Shown here: piece by piece, positions 36,250 to 46,087 of the stretch
How the letters are laid out: each line of letters starts with the position of its first letter
Position numbering within the stretch: position 1 is the stretch's first letter
From: Alloprevotella sp. oral taxon 473 str. F0040
Lineage (GTDB): Bacteria > Bacteroidota > Bacteroidia > Bacteroidales > Bacteroidaceae
DNA length: 64,000 nt
Direction: 5' to 3'
Assembly (NCBI RefSeq): GCF_000318095.2
Contig: NZ_KB290716.1
Coordinates: forward strand, 66,505 to 130,504
Translations under genes and position numbers: made by a program
Notes under the pieces: model-generated
The model's database searches: none
Seen by the model: the letters and a program-made list of their open reading frames with translations, nothing else
What the model was told of the DNA's origin: nothing

Positions 36250-39200
36250 TTATACTAAACCTTTTCCGTGACAGTGTTTGAAGGGTTTGCCAGAACCACA
36301 AGGACAGGGATCATTGCGATGTGGCATTTGTTGCTGCTGGAAAGGTTGTTGAGCAGGAGCAGAGGCTGTTTCGCTGCTAAGTTGTGACGCTTCTACGTCT
36401 ACTAAGTCGCCTTGAGCATCAAACTCTTGCTTGCTTTCTGACATCTCTGCGCGTGCATCATGCTCTACTACGGCTTCTTGCAGCTCAGTGGGTACTTCTG
36501 CACCAGCAATGTGCGCACGCATCAAAGTGGAAACAGACGAATTGTTGATATCATTCACCATTTCATCAAAGAGTTTCACACTTTCGATTTTGAAGACCAC
36601 GAGGGGATCCTTCTGCTCGTACGAAACATTGCGCACAGAATGCTTGAGTTCGTCGAGCATACGGAGGTTTTCCTTCCAAGAATCGTCAATGTTGTGAAGA
36701 AGGATGAGCTTTTCAAATTCGCGCACCACACTCTTGGCTTCTGTCTCATAAGCTTCTTTGAGATCGACGCGAACGTTGTAGACCAAACGACCATCACTGA
36801 TAGGAATCAAGATGTTGTCATACATGTCGGACTGTGTCTCGTAGATTTGCTTAATGACAGGCAAAGCCACAGCTCGGAGAGTCTCAGTCTTGCGATTGAA
36901 TGTGCTGATAGCGGCTTCGAAAGCACGTTCGTACAGATCACCACGCTTTGAGCTATTGAGTTCTTCCTCTGTGAAGGGAACTTCCATGGCAAAGAGTTCT
37001 ATGAAGCGCTCTTTGCAACCTTCATAGTCGTTGTTCTGTATGGTGTCTACGACACGGTCCCAAATCATGTTAGAAATGTCCATACCGATACGCTCACCCA
37101 TCAAGGCATGACGGCGTTTCTCGTAGATTACCGTACGCTGCTTGTTCATGACGTCATCATACTCAAGCAGGTGCTTACGTGTACCGAAGTTATTTTCTTC
37201 GACTTTCTTCTGGGCACGCTCGATGCTCTTGCTGATCATCTTAGCCTCAATCATTTCGCCATCCTTAAATCCTAGGCGATCCATGACTGCTGCAATGCGT
37301 TCTGAAGCAAAGAGACGCATGAGTTTGTCTTCTAAGGATACGTAGAACACAGAGCTACCCACGTCACCTTGACGACCTGCACGACCACGCAACTGACGGT
37401 CTACGCGACGGCTATCGTGACGCTCAGTACCAATGATGGCCAAACCACCTGCTGCACGCACTTCTGCTGAGAGCTTAATGTCAGTACCACGACCAGCCAT
37501 GTTGGTAGCGATGGTAACTGCGCCGAGCAGACGTTCTTCTTCGTGCTTATTGCCATCTTCGTCGGTGATGGTCACCTTGCCCAAGGTGCTTTGACCAGCG
37601 AGGGCAACGATGTCTGCTTCCTTTTGGTGGAGCTTAGCGTTAAGTACTTGGTGTGGAATGCGACGAAGATTGAGCAGGCGGCTGAGAAGTTCAGAGATTT
37701 CCACAGAACTTGTGCCGACCAGCACAGGACGTCCGGCATTTCGCATCTTTTCTACTTCATCAATCACCGCAGTATACTTTTCGCGTTGCGTTTTGTACAC
37801 ACGGTCATTCATGTCAATGCGCTGGATAGGACGGTTGGTAGGAATTTCCACAACGTCGAGCTTGTAGATATTCCAGAACTCACCAGCTTCCGTGATAGCC
37901 GTACCCGTCATACCCGCCAACTTGTGGTACATACGGAAGTAGTTTTGCAGCGTGATGGTAGCAAAAGTCTGGGTTGCGGCTTCTACACGCACGTGCTCTT
38001 TTGCCTCAACAGCTTGGTGGAGTCCATCGCTCCAGCGGCGTCCTTCCATGATACGGCCTGTAGATTCGTCGACAATCTTAACTTGACCATCTTGAATCAC
38101 ATAGTCGTCATTGAGAGTGAACATGGCATACGCCTTCAAGAGCTGTTGGAGCGTGTGCACACGGTCGCTCTTGATAGCATAATCGGCCATGAGTTCATCC
38201 TTCTTGGCTATGCGCTCTTCATCAGGTAAGTGTTGCGCCTCAAGAGCTGAGAGTTGTGAAGTGATATCGGGCAACACGAAGAGTTCATCATTCTGAACTG
38301 CCTCAGCCAACCATGCTGTTCCCTTATCAGTGAGGTCGCAAGAACGTTGCTTCTCATCAACCACGAAATAAAGAGGTTCTACGGCCTCTGGCATACGACG
38401 GTTGTTATTCTCCATGTAGATTTCTTCCGTCTTCAACATGCCAGCCTTGACACCAGGTTCTGAGAGATACTTAATGAGTGGACCGTTCTTGGGCAATGCC
38501 TTGTGCGAACGATAGAGTGCGAGATTACCCTTTTCGCGATCTTCCTTATTATCGCTCTTGAGCAAACGCTTAGCCTCTGTGAGATATTCAGTAGCCAACT
38601 TCTTCTGTACAGCAACCAAACGCTCTACAAGGGGTTGGTATTCTTCATACATTTGGTCTTCACCACGCTCTACAGGACCAGAGATAATGAGCGGAGTACG
38701 TGCATCGTCAATGAGCACAGAGTCTACCTCGTCGACAATAGCATAATAATGCTTGCGCTGTACAAGGTCGGTGGGACTCATGGCCATGTTGTCACGAAGG
38801 TAGTCAAAACCAAATTCGTTGTTAGTACCAAAAGTAATGTCGCTATTGTATGCACGACGGCGAGCTTCACTGTTGGGTTGGTGCTTGTCGATGCAGTCCA
38901 CGCTCAAGCCATGGAACTGATAGAGAGGTCCCATCCATTCAGAGTCACGCTTGGCAAGGTAGTCATTGACGGTCACCACGTGCACACCACGCCCTGAAAG
39001 CGCGCGAAGGAACACAGGGCAAGTAGCCACCAAAGTCTTACCTTCACCTGTGGCCATCTCAGCGATCTTTCCTTGGGTGAGTACGACACCGCCAAAGAGT
39101 TGCACGTCATAGTGCACCATCTCCCACTTAAGATCATTACCTCCTGCAAGCCAGTGATTGTGATAGATGGCCTTTGTACCATCTTCAGAGAGTTCTACGA

Positions 39201-39630
39201 AGTCACGGGTGACAGCCAACTCACGGTCAAAGTCACTCGCAGTAACTTCTATAGTCTCATTAGTAGCAAAGCGACGTGCCGTTTCTTTTACGATAGCAAA
39301 CGCCTCAGGAAGAGCTTCTTCTAGGGCAACATCCATGCGTTCGAGTACCTCTTTCTCGAGCTTATCGATCTTATTGAAGAGTACTTCACGATCTTCAATA
39401 GGAGTTTCTTCAATTTTTGCGCGAATCTCTGCGATTTCAGCATTGAGCTCATCGCCAGAACCTTGGATGTTACGCTTCAGTTCTTCGGTCTTTGCACGCA
39501 ACTCATCGTTAGTGAGTGCTTCGATGCTAGGAGAAACGGCCTTGATTTTATCCACCCACGGTTGAATTTCTTTCATATCGCGGGTAGCCTTACTACCAAA
39601 AATTTTGGAGAGGAGTTTATTAAGATCCAT
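36250..39630 (-). CDS. secA: Preprotein translocase ATPase SecA
   Basis: 1126 residues from [15 protein letters not shown]; a 36-codon upstream extension is unlike SecA and is rejected. It shows the Walker A region [15 protein letters not shown], the DEAD-like [36 protein letters not shown], and [19 protein letters not shown]. The C-terminal Zn finger has Cys1109, Cys1111, Cys1120 and His1121. Length exceeds the 901 residues of E. coli SecA because of Bacteroidetes-type insertions in the first nucleotide-binding domain. It drives Sec export of the many signal-peptide proteins here. Confidence 0.98.
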   Translation of the reverse strand: MDLNKLLSKIFGSKATRDMKEIQPWVDKIKAVSPSIEALTNDELRAKTEELKRNIQGSGDELNAEIAEIRAKIEETPIEDREVLFNKIDKLEKEVLERMDVALEEALPEAFAIVKETARRFATNETIEVTASDFDRELAVTRDFVELSEDGTKAIYHNHWLAGGNDLKWEMVHYDVQLFGGVVLTQGKIAEMATGEGKTLVATCPVFLRALSGRGVHVVTVNDYLAKRDSEWMGPLYQFHGLSVDCIDKHQPNSEARRRAYNSDITFGTNNEFGFDYLRDNMAMSPTDLVQRKHYYAIVDEVDSVLIDDARTPLIISGPVERGEDQMYEEYQPLVERLVAVQKKLATEYLTEAKRLLKSDNKEDREKGNLALYRSHKALPKNGPLIKYLSEPGVKAGMLKTEEIYMENNNRRMPEAVEPLYFVVDEKQRSCDLTDKGTAWLAEAVQNDELFVLPDITSQLSALEAQHLPDEERIAKKDELMADYAIKSDRVHTLQQLLKAYAMFTLNDDYVIQDGQVKIVDESTGRIMEGRRWSDGLHQAVEAKEHVRVEAATQTFATITLQNYFRMYHKLAGMTGTAITEAGEFWNIYKLDVVEIPTNRPIQRIDMNDRVYKTQREKYTAVIDEVEKMRNAGRPVLVGTSSVEISELLSRLLNLRRIPHQVLNAKLHQKEADIVALAGQSTLGKVTITDEDGNKHEEERLLGAVTIATNMAGRGTDIKLSAEVRAAGGLAIIGTERHDSRRVDRQLRGRAGRQGDVGSSVFYVSLEDKLMRLFASERIAAVMDRLGFKDGEMIEAKMISKSIERAQKKVEENNFGTRKHLLEYDDVMNKQRTVIYEKRRHALMGERIGMDISNMIWDRVVDTIQNNDYEGCKERFIELFAMEVPFTEEELNSSKRGDLYERAFEAAISTFNRKTETLRAVALPVIKQIYETQSDMYDNILIPISDGRLVYNVRVDLKEAYETEAKSVVREFEKLILLHNIDDSWKENLRMLDELKHSVRNVSYEQKDPLVVFKIESVKLFDEMVNDINNSSVSTLMRAHIAGAEVPTELQEAVVEHDARAEMSESKQEFDAQGDLVDVEASQLSSETASAPAQQPFQQQQMPHRNDPCPCGSGKPFKHCHGKGLV

Positions 39631-39719
39631 AAATGGGTATATATTTCGTTGTATGAATTTGAGAATAGGTGGAGATGTTGAAAGGTCTAAGCCTACTCCA
39701 CCATATATTAATAGGAGAA

Positions 39720-39735
39720 GAACACTAAAGTGTTC
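39720..39735. promoter_or_regulatory. 16-bp palindrome between the PafA-like gene and secA
   Basis: GAACACT-AA-AGTGTTC, about 90 bp upstream of the secA start and 70 bp past the PafA-like stop. It could be an operator or a weak terminator stem; no T-run follows. Confidence 0.35.
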
Positions 39736-39804
39736 CAAATATCGCAGCCCTATTCCTGCAAGAGCCCTATTGTCTTCTCATAAGGAGACTAAAGCTCATT
39801 GGCA

Positions 39805-41403
39805 TTATAATAGCGGTGCACGCGTGCAAGCATTGGGGGCTCGGATGCGTAGGGCTTTCGACAACGTGGGAGCTATGCAATCCACCGTCACTGGCGTGGT
39901 CACTAACTCAGATTTTACACCTGCACCATACAAAATGATAGGGAAAGCTACATAAGCTTCACGCATCATCTTCGATTCCTGCGTATCTGCATTGACATAT
40001 CTCCAGCCAGGCATCACTTGGATAGTTACATCGCCAGAGCGTTGTTGGTTAAATCCTCCGCGAATACGAGAGATACCAGGTGTCCATGCCCCTTGCATCA
40101 GTCGATGCGCAGTATAGACATCCTTCACTCCTGCCAGTTGTATCAAGAAATCTTGCACGCGAGCTTGAAACTCTGAGACATTGATTTGTCGATTCTCAAG
40201 CAAACGGTGGTTAAAATAGATTTCAGTGCCGTAAGTGGCTTCGATATAATTGCCTTGTCCATACACAGCCACAAGGTACATGCCAAGCAAACTAACCGTG
40301 CGTCGCATGTCGAACGTCCCTGTGGGAATACGATATTTCGAGAGATCGGCCGTTTCTTCCTCTGTATACCCCGTAGAAGTGAGTGTAAAGAGCACGCGCC
40401 CAGCACCTGCTTTGGCTTCTGCGGCACGAATAATCTCAGCCACAGCACGATCCAGTCGCGCATAAGTGTCTTGCAATTCTAATGCTCCCTCAGAAACAGG
40501 CCTATTTCGATAAGTACCAGCATAGAGGGACACAGAAAGATAGTCCGTTGTGGCATCAGCCCCTAGGTGAGTGCCAATGAGCGCGGCCGAAGTCATAGCA
40601 GCCACCTCGTCATTCACCAAAGCAGAGGTCTTAAACTCCGTGAAACGACTACTTCCTTTGAAGCGATGCGCAAAAGGCTTGCGCGCATCTCCCGTTACAA
40701 AGTAGGAAAACTTGCCCACTCTCTCATTAGAAGGCTGCCAAGTCTCATTTTGTAAACGGAGGTCTATATTATAATACGTGTTACGATGGTCTGCCCAGGC
40801 TGGAAAGCTGCCATAATACGACGAAGAGACCCAGTTGCCCGTGTTATTATCCATCCACACCACTTGGTCAGCAGCGTGACCAGCGGAGAGGATTGCCACG
40901 TCGGCTTCAGGGGCAATGGAGACTACCTGCGCTTTTCCACGAGTAGCCACCTTGAGTTCATCGCCAATTGTACTCACATTCAGCCATCGAGGAGAGAACT
41001 GTTCCACAGTTCCTAAGCCCTTTACTTGGCGATCTTCCACACAAAGCATGGGACGAAGCGTCTCACGATTGAGCCAACGCCAAGCAACGATGCCATGATC
41101 AGCAGCCGTAGTTCCCGTGGCAAGCGTAGCCGCTGCCGATGCTCGGTCAGGGCGCGCCAAGGGATACTCAGCTTGTTCGTACCAGCGGCCTTGTCGCATG
41201 AGTCTTTGCAGTCCATCTTCTCCATATAATGGAGAGAACGCTTCGAGATAGTCCGAGCGGAGTTGGTCTACAAGGATGTTCACCACCAATCGCGGCACAA
41301 CATTCTTCTCACCCTCCCATGCCAACTCGGCCCCCTTAGCCTCAACAACGGCTAAGATGGTCATCGCGGTGATGAAGGAAAGAATGAAATTATGCTTACG
41401 CAT
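39805..41403 (-). CDS. Secreted PafA-fold (alkaline phosphatase superfamily) protein with lost catalytic residues
   Basis: 532 residues with a Sec signal (about 1-23). The fold is clear from VNILVDQLRSDYLEAF (Asp46 kept), TGTTAADHGIVAW, SAGHAADQVVWMDNNTGNWVSSSYY, QDTYARLDRAV and SGDVTIQVMPGW, all close to PafA-like phosphatases. The active site is gone. The nucleophile Thr position reads Arg in RPDRASAAAT, the D-x3-H metal motif reads T297/R301, the TADHG motif reads TSTG (343-344), and the last His is absent before FPIILYG. It is probably a periplasmic or surface pseudoenzyme. It lies 56 bp after the DUF4105 gene, likely co-transcribed. Confidence 0.8.
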   Translation of the reverse strand: MRKHNFILSFITAMTILAVVEAKGAELAWEGEKNVVPRLVVNILVDQLRSDYLEAFSPLYGEDGLQRLMRQGRWYEQAEYPLARPDRASAAATLATGTTAADHGIVAWRWLNRETLRPMLCVEDRQVKGLGTVEQFSPRWLNVSTIGDELKVATRGKAQVVSIAPEADVAILSAGHAADQVVWMDNNTGNWVSSSYYGSFPAWADHRNTYYNIDLRLQNETWQPSNERVGKFSYFVTGDARKPFAHRFKGSSRFTEFKTSALVNDEVAAMTSAALIGTHLGADATTDYLSVSLYAGTYRNRPVSEGALELQDTYARLDRAVAEIIRAAEAKAGAGRVLFTLTSTGYTEEETADLSKYRIPTGTFDMRRTVSLLGMYLVAVYGQGNYIEATYGTEIYFNHRLLENRQINVSEFQARVQDFLIQLAGVKDVYTAHRLMQGAWTPGISRIRGGFNQQRSGDVTIQVMPGWRYVNADTQESKMMREAYVAFPIILYGAGVKSELVTTPVTVDCIAPTLSKALRIRAPNACTRAPLL

Positions 41404-41459
41404 GGTGAATATTGAAACTATTTATTCTGTAACACGAGGAGCATGCTCCCTTTTTTATC

Positions 41460-42803
41460 TTAAACTATGCGCCACACGATGTCGTATGAAGTATAAGCAA
41501 TCATGCCAGAGCGCACCAAAAGCATGAGTGCTATGGGTACAGTGGGCAAAGGGAATTGCTGGTTTCCAAAGAAGAATGTAATAAAATATCCCAAGACGCC
41601 TACCATTGCCAGAGCAGCCATCGCCTTACGAAAGGCCACTGCACTAGGTAAATACAGCGAGAGAAGGAGGAGCAATAAGACAGGATTGAAGATACTGATC
41701 AAATAATTTGTACCTACAGCTGGATGTTCTGACCATCCTATCATAATGGTAAGTAGAACACCCACCAAGCTCAATCCTACCAATAGCACTGTGTCAAAAC
41801 TAAGTGTCCAGATGCGCCAAGCACGCTGGGCTATTGGATTGCCCTTTCTCGCACGCCATTGACCGAAGGTCAGCAATAGACAGAATGCAAACAATGTGCC
41901 AAAAAAGACAATAGGAGAAAGCGGAGTTGCTTTTTGTTGAGCCACACTTTCTATAGGCAAAAGTGGAGCTTTTGCTACGACTAATGGTCGTAACTGACCA
42001 TCACGTCCGCGAATCTGTGCTGCATCAAAGATGCGTAGTGCGTAAGTGGGAAGGAAATTATAGCGCAGTTGATCCTCAGCATTGAACTTACGATCCACTT
42101 CGGGGCCGAGTAAGAGATCTTGTCCAAACTCATACCATGGGCTGTTTCTCGTAAACTCATGTATCATATCGCGCTGACTCATCACAGACTTATCGCGACT
42201 CAGATTTGGAAAGACCAGAGTTTCTCCATTAGCTTTCAGTGCGGCCTTGATGGCTTCTACTGCACGTGTGGTACAGTTATCATAGAGAAAGTTATAACGA
42301 TACGTCCAATCAGGCTTATCCGCTATCAAAGTATCCATCCCCTCAAAACCTTGCACGGGATAGGTGTGTCGTTCGTATTTGTTTTGTTCAAAGATTTGGT
42401 TTTGCCATCGAGCCACATGCGCCACTTCGGCAGGCGTGAGATTCAGATATTGCTCGGTGACTGGCATTTGTTCATTGGCAAACTCATATCCAAACAATGC
42501 TAAACTCTCGCGAGATACCGAATAATCGGTCAAGCCCAGGATGAACTTTACGATGAACCCAGACTGATTCAGACTAAAAAGTCCATAGTTATAAGCATAA
42601 TCTGTCGTCCCTTTGGCTTCACGCACGCGGAGTGCCGTATGTCCGTACAAACGATAAAGGCTCGTTCCTGGCGCACAAGTGAGCAGACTCACTCGCGCAC
42701 TATCATTGGCCGCGGCCATTTTGGAGACATTTACAAAACTTTGAGCTCTCACCACTAATGGCAAGAGCAACAAAACGAGAAGTATGTGCAGTTTTATTCT
42801 CAT
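41460..42803 (-). CDS. DUF4105 family membrane protein
   Basis: 447 residues from MRIKLHILLVLLLL, a signal peptide. A promoter -7 box at 42825-42832 excludes the longer start. The N-terminal exoplasmic part carries LLTCAPGTSLYRLYGHTALRV, DYAYNYGLFSL, and YRYNFLYDNCTTRAVEAIK. The conserved His and the N-C pair fit the papain-like/NlpC-like architecture proposed for DUF4105. About five hydrophobic segments fill the C-terminal 170 residues. The activity is unknown. It heads a two-gene unit with the PafA-like pseudoenzyme and is transcribed toward secA. Confidence 0.85.
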   Translation of the reverse strand: MRIKLHILLVLLLLPLVVRAQSFVNVSKMAAANDSARVSLLTCAPGTSLYRLYGHTALRVREAKGTTDYAYNYGLFSLNQSGFIVKFILGLTDYSVSRESLALFGYEFANEQMPVTEQYLNLTPAEVAHVARWQNQIFEQNKYERHTYPVQGFEGMDTLIADKPDWTYRYNFLYDNCTTRAVEAIKAALKANGETLVFPNLSRDKSVMSQRDMIHEFTRNSPWYEFGQDLLLGPEVDRKFNAEDQLRYNFLPTYALRIFDAAQIRGRDGQLRPLVVAKAPLLPIESVAQQKATPLSPIVFFGTLFAFCLLLTFGQWRARKGNPIAQRAWRIWTLSFDTVLLVGLSLVGVLLTIMIGWSEHPAVGTNYLISIFNPVLLLLLLSLYLPSAVAFRKAMAALAMVGVLGYFITFFFGNQQFPLPTVPIALMLLVRSGMIAYTSYDIVWRIV

Positions 42804-42824
42804 CTTTGCACAGTTATTGACCAG

Positions 42825-42855
42825 CAAATTTACAGAAAAATGACCAAGAAGCAAA
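42825..42855 (-). promoter_or_regulatory. Promoter of the DUF4105 / PafA-like unit
   Basis: On the minus strand TTTG (42855-42852), 19-base spacer, TAAATTTG (42832-42825); predicted leader about 15 nt. Confidence 0.65.
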
Positions 42856-42992
42856 ATTTTACTTCCCCTTTTTCTGCTTTTCCTTCTGAAACTTACTCTA
42901 GGATAGCACAAACTGGCGAGGCCACGTGAGACACATTCACTTATCTACCATGATTTCCCCTTCCACATTTAGCTCATTTCAAATCAAAAAGC

Positions 42993-43035
42993 AGGGACTA
43001 TAGACCATTCCTCAGCGAGGAAGTCTATAGTCCCT
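42993..43035 (-). terminator. Terminator after the porin gene
   Basis: Perfect 13-bp arms AGGGACTATAGAC / GTCTATAGTCCCT plus inner TTCCTC / GAGGAA, followed on the minus strand by CTTTTTGATTTG. Confidence 0.9.
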
Positions 43036-43081
43036 ACTCGATTTATGATTTGCACTCAAACTAATGCAGACAATTTCTGGT

Positions 43082-44593
43082 TTAACGGCTCAGGAACCAC
43101 GCATTGAAAGCAGCTCCAATAGCAAATTCATTTTCTGAACGCAAGGCACCACCAGCAATCTTACGGTGAGTATAATCGGCCTTCAACACGATGTCCTTTC
43201 CTAAACGATAGTTCACACCAGCCACCCACATGGACGTCTCGAAAACATCTGACATAGGAATCACATGGGTTGCTAAATTAGTTCCGGCATGCTGAGGGTT
43301 ATAGTATTCATAGCGCACAAAGGGAAGGATGTCAGGAGTATGACCTGTGTTGAAGATATGCTTCAGATTGAAGCCCACTTCTGCAGCACAACTAATTGCT
43401 CGTTCCGCTATATAGAGTTTTTTCTCCCCCATACGTCCAAATGCATCGGCATTACCCACATTACCAGAAACGATATTTGCGCGCGCTTCTACATACTTGT
43501 TCAACCATTGTGCATCAACCGACCAGAGAGTCACAGGCACTTTAGCTGTGTTTTTGATTACTTCTTCAGCGACAAATGCGTTGTTTGTGGTATTGGAGCA
43601 ATAATAGAAACTCGCTCCTAAGCGCAAACCAGGCACGCCCACCCAATCCAAACGCGCCATCCACGCAGGATTGGTGAAGTTGTCTTGCTCAAAGAGTCCT
43701 TGCTGCCCTTGATGCACCCAACTTTCTGGTCTGAATTGTTGTGCATTTAAGCCAGAAACAAGCATCGTGTGGTAATCAAACTGGCCTAACCCACGGCCAA
43801 AAGTACCATAGGCTGCCAAACCTGTCTCGTGCCATGTGCTAGGAATAATGCTCGTTTCACCTTCAGGACGCGCTGTACCAAAGAAGTTCAGAGGTTCATG
43901 ATGAGCATTGGTGAGGCCCATTGGCACAACCATGTGCCCAAAGCGAAGGTTAAAGGCAGGATGCACAAGACGAGTGATGTGGAATTGCTCGATGATGACC
44001 TCCCCTCCCTTTGAAAGTTCTGTTGAAGTGTCACCATTCTTTGCATTTTCCAATTCCGCCGTGACTCCGGTACCACCCGATTCAAATTCAATCTCAGCAC
44101 CTACCACCCATTTGGGATTAATCTTATAATCCAAAGCTAAAACAAAACGGGGGATAGAGATTGTGGCACGATTCTCTAGAGTATTTCCTTCCTTCGTTGC
44201 AAATCGATTCAAGCCATAGCCTTTGAAAGCCGAAATCATTTCACCATATCCACCTAGACGGAAACGCGAAAAACTGCTATACTCTTCATCCGAAGCACGA
44301 AGTTTGAGCGCATTGTGCGGATGATTGCCATCGCAGTGCTCTTCGCAATGCACATCTTGACTATGGTGGCAGTGTTCCTGGCAAGCCTCAGCAGCTTTCT
44401 TAGGCATACTGACCTGTTTTTTATCGGAAGGTTTATTCTGGTCAGAGCGTTCCATCATCCCATCAGGCACTCTGCCATTGAGTTCCTTCAAGGGATGATT
44501 GCCCATGATTTCATCTTTGATGCGACACTGTGCTGCTGCATGGAGCGAAATTGCGCCCAATACCGCAGTAAAAATAATTTTTTTACTAGTCAT
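43082..44593 (-). CDS. Phosphate-selective porin (OprO/OprP)-like outer-membrane protein with His/Cys-rich N-terminus
   Basis: 503 residues from MTSKKIIFTAVLG; the signal peptide ends near AAAQ (22). Residues 71-93 form a His/Cys cluster (4 Cys, 7 His) with an imperfect C-x2-H-C / H-C-x2-H-C repeat, suggesting metal binding. A 16-stranded-type barrel follows, with RFRLGGYGEM, PKWVVGAEIEFESGGTG, LRFGHMVVPMGLTNAHHEP and a C-terminal FAIGAAFNAWF. The barrel resembles Bacteroidetes porin O/P proteins. It is transcribed divergently from a hemerythrin-HTH regulator, 267 bp apart, so it is the likeliest target of that regulator. The substrate is unknown. Confidence 0.8.
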   Translation of the reverse strand: MTSKKIIFTAVLGAISLHAAAQCRIKDEIMGNHPLKELNGRVPDGMMERSDQNKPSDKKQVSMPKKAAEACQEHCHHSQDVHCEEHCDGNHPHNALKLRASDEEYSSFSRFRLGGYGEMISAFKGYGLNRFATKEGNTLENRATISIPRFVLALDYKINPKWVVGAEIEFESGGTGVTAELENAKNGDTSTELSKGGEVIIEQFHITRLVHPAFNLRFGHMVVPMGLTNAHHEPLNFFGTARPEGETSIIPSTWHETGLAAYGTFGRGLGQFDYHTMLVSGLNAQQFRPESWVHQGQQGLFEQDNFTNPAWMARLDWVGVPGLRLGASFYYCSNTTNNAFVAEEVIKNTAKVPVTLWSVDAQWLNKYVEARANIVSGNVGNADAFGRMGEKKLYIAERAISCAAEVGFNLKHIFNTGHTPDILPFVRYEYYNPQHAGTNLATHVIPMSDVFETSMWVAGVNYRLGKDIVLKADYTHRKIAGGALRSENEFAIGAAFNAWFLSR

Positions 44594-44620
44594 TGTCTTT
44601 GTTTTTCGATAATCCAACTG

Positions 44621-44651
44621 CAAAATTACGATTTTTTCAGTAGACAAGCAA
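44621..44651 (-). promoter_or_regulatory. Promoter of the porin gene
   Basis: On the minus strand TTG (44651-44649), 20-base spacer, TAATTTTG (44628-44621), 28 bp before the start codon. Confidence 0.65.
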
Positions 44652-44663
44652 TCACTACTTATG

Positions 44664-44716
44664 GGTATTTTTCTGTTTTTCTCACATAATCACACGGCAT
44701 TCGTGGGGAAAATACC
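44664..44716. promoter_or_regulatory. Inverted repeat between divergent porin and regulator promoters
   Basis: GGTATTTT (44664-44671) and AAAATACC (44709-44716), centre-to-centre 45 bp, with further partial matching outward. Both arms lie between the two promoters, so they are candidate half-sites for the divergent regulator. Confidence 0.4.
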
Positions 44717-44751
44717 TACTAATGAGGAGCGAAAAGACCAAAAAAAGTTCG

Positions 44752-44770
44752 TATCTTTGCAATATCTTTG
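44752..44770 (+). promoter_or_regulatory. Two tandem -7 boxes of the regulator gene
   Basis: TATCTTTG at 44752-44759 and again at 44763-44770, 11 bp apart. Neither has a consensus TTTG 20 bases upstream, as may be expected for an activator-dependent promoter. They place the start codon downstream, at 44861. Confidence 0.5.
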
Positions 44771-44860
44771 GGCATACTATCAAAGACTTGCAATAGATGC
44801 TATTGCGGAGCTCTTCGACACCAGTCCATTTCAAGTTGCCATATCACTTTCCTATTTTCT

Positions 44861-45814
44861 ATGACTACTGGCTACACTGAACACAACAAGATGAGCGATG
44901 TCATAGCATCGCAGCCTTCTCTCCTTCAAATGATTTCTCGCTTTGGCATTCAGCTGGGTGTGGGTGAGAAAACAGTGCGCGAAGTGTGCGAAGCATCTAA
45001 GGTGGACACGACAACTTTTCTTGCCGTGGCCAATGTCATGAAGCAAGGTGCCACAGCAGCAGGATTCTACATCGACAAGATTGACATGCCCACAATGATG
45101 CGCCACTTGGAATCGGCCCATGAATTTTTCTTGGACTTCCAATTGCCGCACATCCGTCGCAAATTGCTCGAAGCAATCGACTGTTCTCGACAAAACGAAG
45201 TGGCTTTTCTTATCCTCAAATTCTATGATGAATACATGCACGAAGTGCGCAAGCACATGGAATATGAGAATCAGCATATCTTCTCCTACGTGAAACGTCT
45301 ACTAGCCGGTGAGAAAGTGACAGATTTCCGCATCGGGCAATACTCCAGTAGTCACGATGGAATGGAACACAAACTCCAAGAACTGAAGAATATCATCATC
45401 AAGTATTATTCTCCCAACGAAGGCACTTCAAGCGATTTACTCTGCTATGTTCTCTTCAGTATCTACAACTCGGAAGCTGACCTACGGGCGCACTGCGACA
45501 TGGAAGATTCTCTTTTCTTCCCAGCAGTGCAACTTCTCGAAGAGCGCATAGCCAACAACCAATTTGTCTCCAACACTGGAGCAGAAAACGAAGATGGGGA
45601 AACGCTCACCGAGCGCGAACGACAAATTGTGGCCTGCGTGGTGCGTGGATTAACCAACCGAGAAGTGGCAGAGCATCTCTTCATTTCTATCAACACGGTG
45701 CTCACTCACCGCCGCAACATCTCACGCAAACTAGACATCCACTCTGTCAGTGGGCTGACCATCTATGCCATTGTCAATGGTATCGTGCAGATAGACGAGG
45801 TGTCGCTCAACTAA
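44861..45814 (+). CDS. Transcription regulator: ScdA_N + hemerythrin-like diiron domain + LuxR-type HTH
   Basis: 317 residues from MTTGYTEHNKM. Residues 12-60 resemble ScdA_N/DUF542 of RIC proteins (LLQMISRFGIQLGVGEKTVREVCEAS), but the usual CCGG is absent (LGVG, 32-35). Residues 80-230 are hemerythrin-like: His87, His132, Glu136, His165, His211 and Glu215 follow the spacing of the YtfE/RIC diiron ligands (HMEYEN and HCDMED...FFP are the two H-x3-E motifs). Residues 249-310 are a LuxR/GerE HTH (TERERQIVACVVRGLTNREVAEHLFISINTV in order). The likely role is a cytoplasmic sensor of NO, oxygen or iron that controls transcription. It is divergent from the porin. Confidence 0.88.
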   Translation: MTTGYTEHNKMSDVIASQPSLLQMISRFGIQLGVGEKTVREVCEASKVDTTTFLAVANVMKQGATAAGFYIDKIDMPTMMRHLESAHEFFLDFQLPHIRRKLLEAIDCSRQNEVAFLILKFYDEYMHEVRKHMEYENQHIFSYVKRLLAGEKVTDFRIGQYSSSHDGMEHKLQELKNIIIKYYSPNEGTSSDLLCYVLFSIYNSEADLRAHCDMEDSLFFPAVQLLEERIANNQFVSNTGAENEDGETLTERERQIVACVVRGLTNREVAEHLFISINTVLTHRRNISRKLDIHSVSGLTIYAIVNGIVQIDEVSLN

Positions 45815-45858
45815 GCGCATAGTCTCAACTTCGAGACATTCAACAAATCAACATAAAG

Positions 45859-45901
45859 ACTCGGGTGTGTCAAACTAAGTTTTGGCACACCCGAGTTTTT
45901 A
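45859..45901 (+). terminator. Terminator after the hemerythrin-HTH regulator
   Basis: A 16-bp stem (ACTCGGGTGTGTCAAA / TTTGGCACACCCGAGT, one G-T pair), then TTTTTATT. Confidence 0.9.
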
Positions 45902-46087
45902 TTTAGCGAATGGTGAAGTGTCTCGACCGACGTCATCCTCGCAATACAGAGTACAAGACCCAGGAAAGGTAAAGTTCACACTCTTGTTTCTTCTCAAAGA
46001 AGAGTTTATGAGTATCAGTTTTTGAGGGTTGTTATGATAGCACACCGAGGAGGGAAACCATGATTATCCTCAAAGCATTCACAAAAA

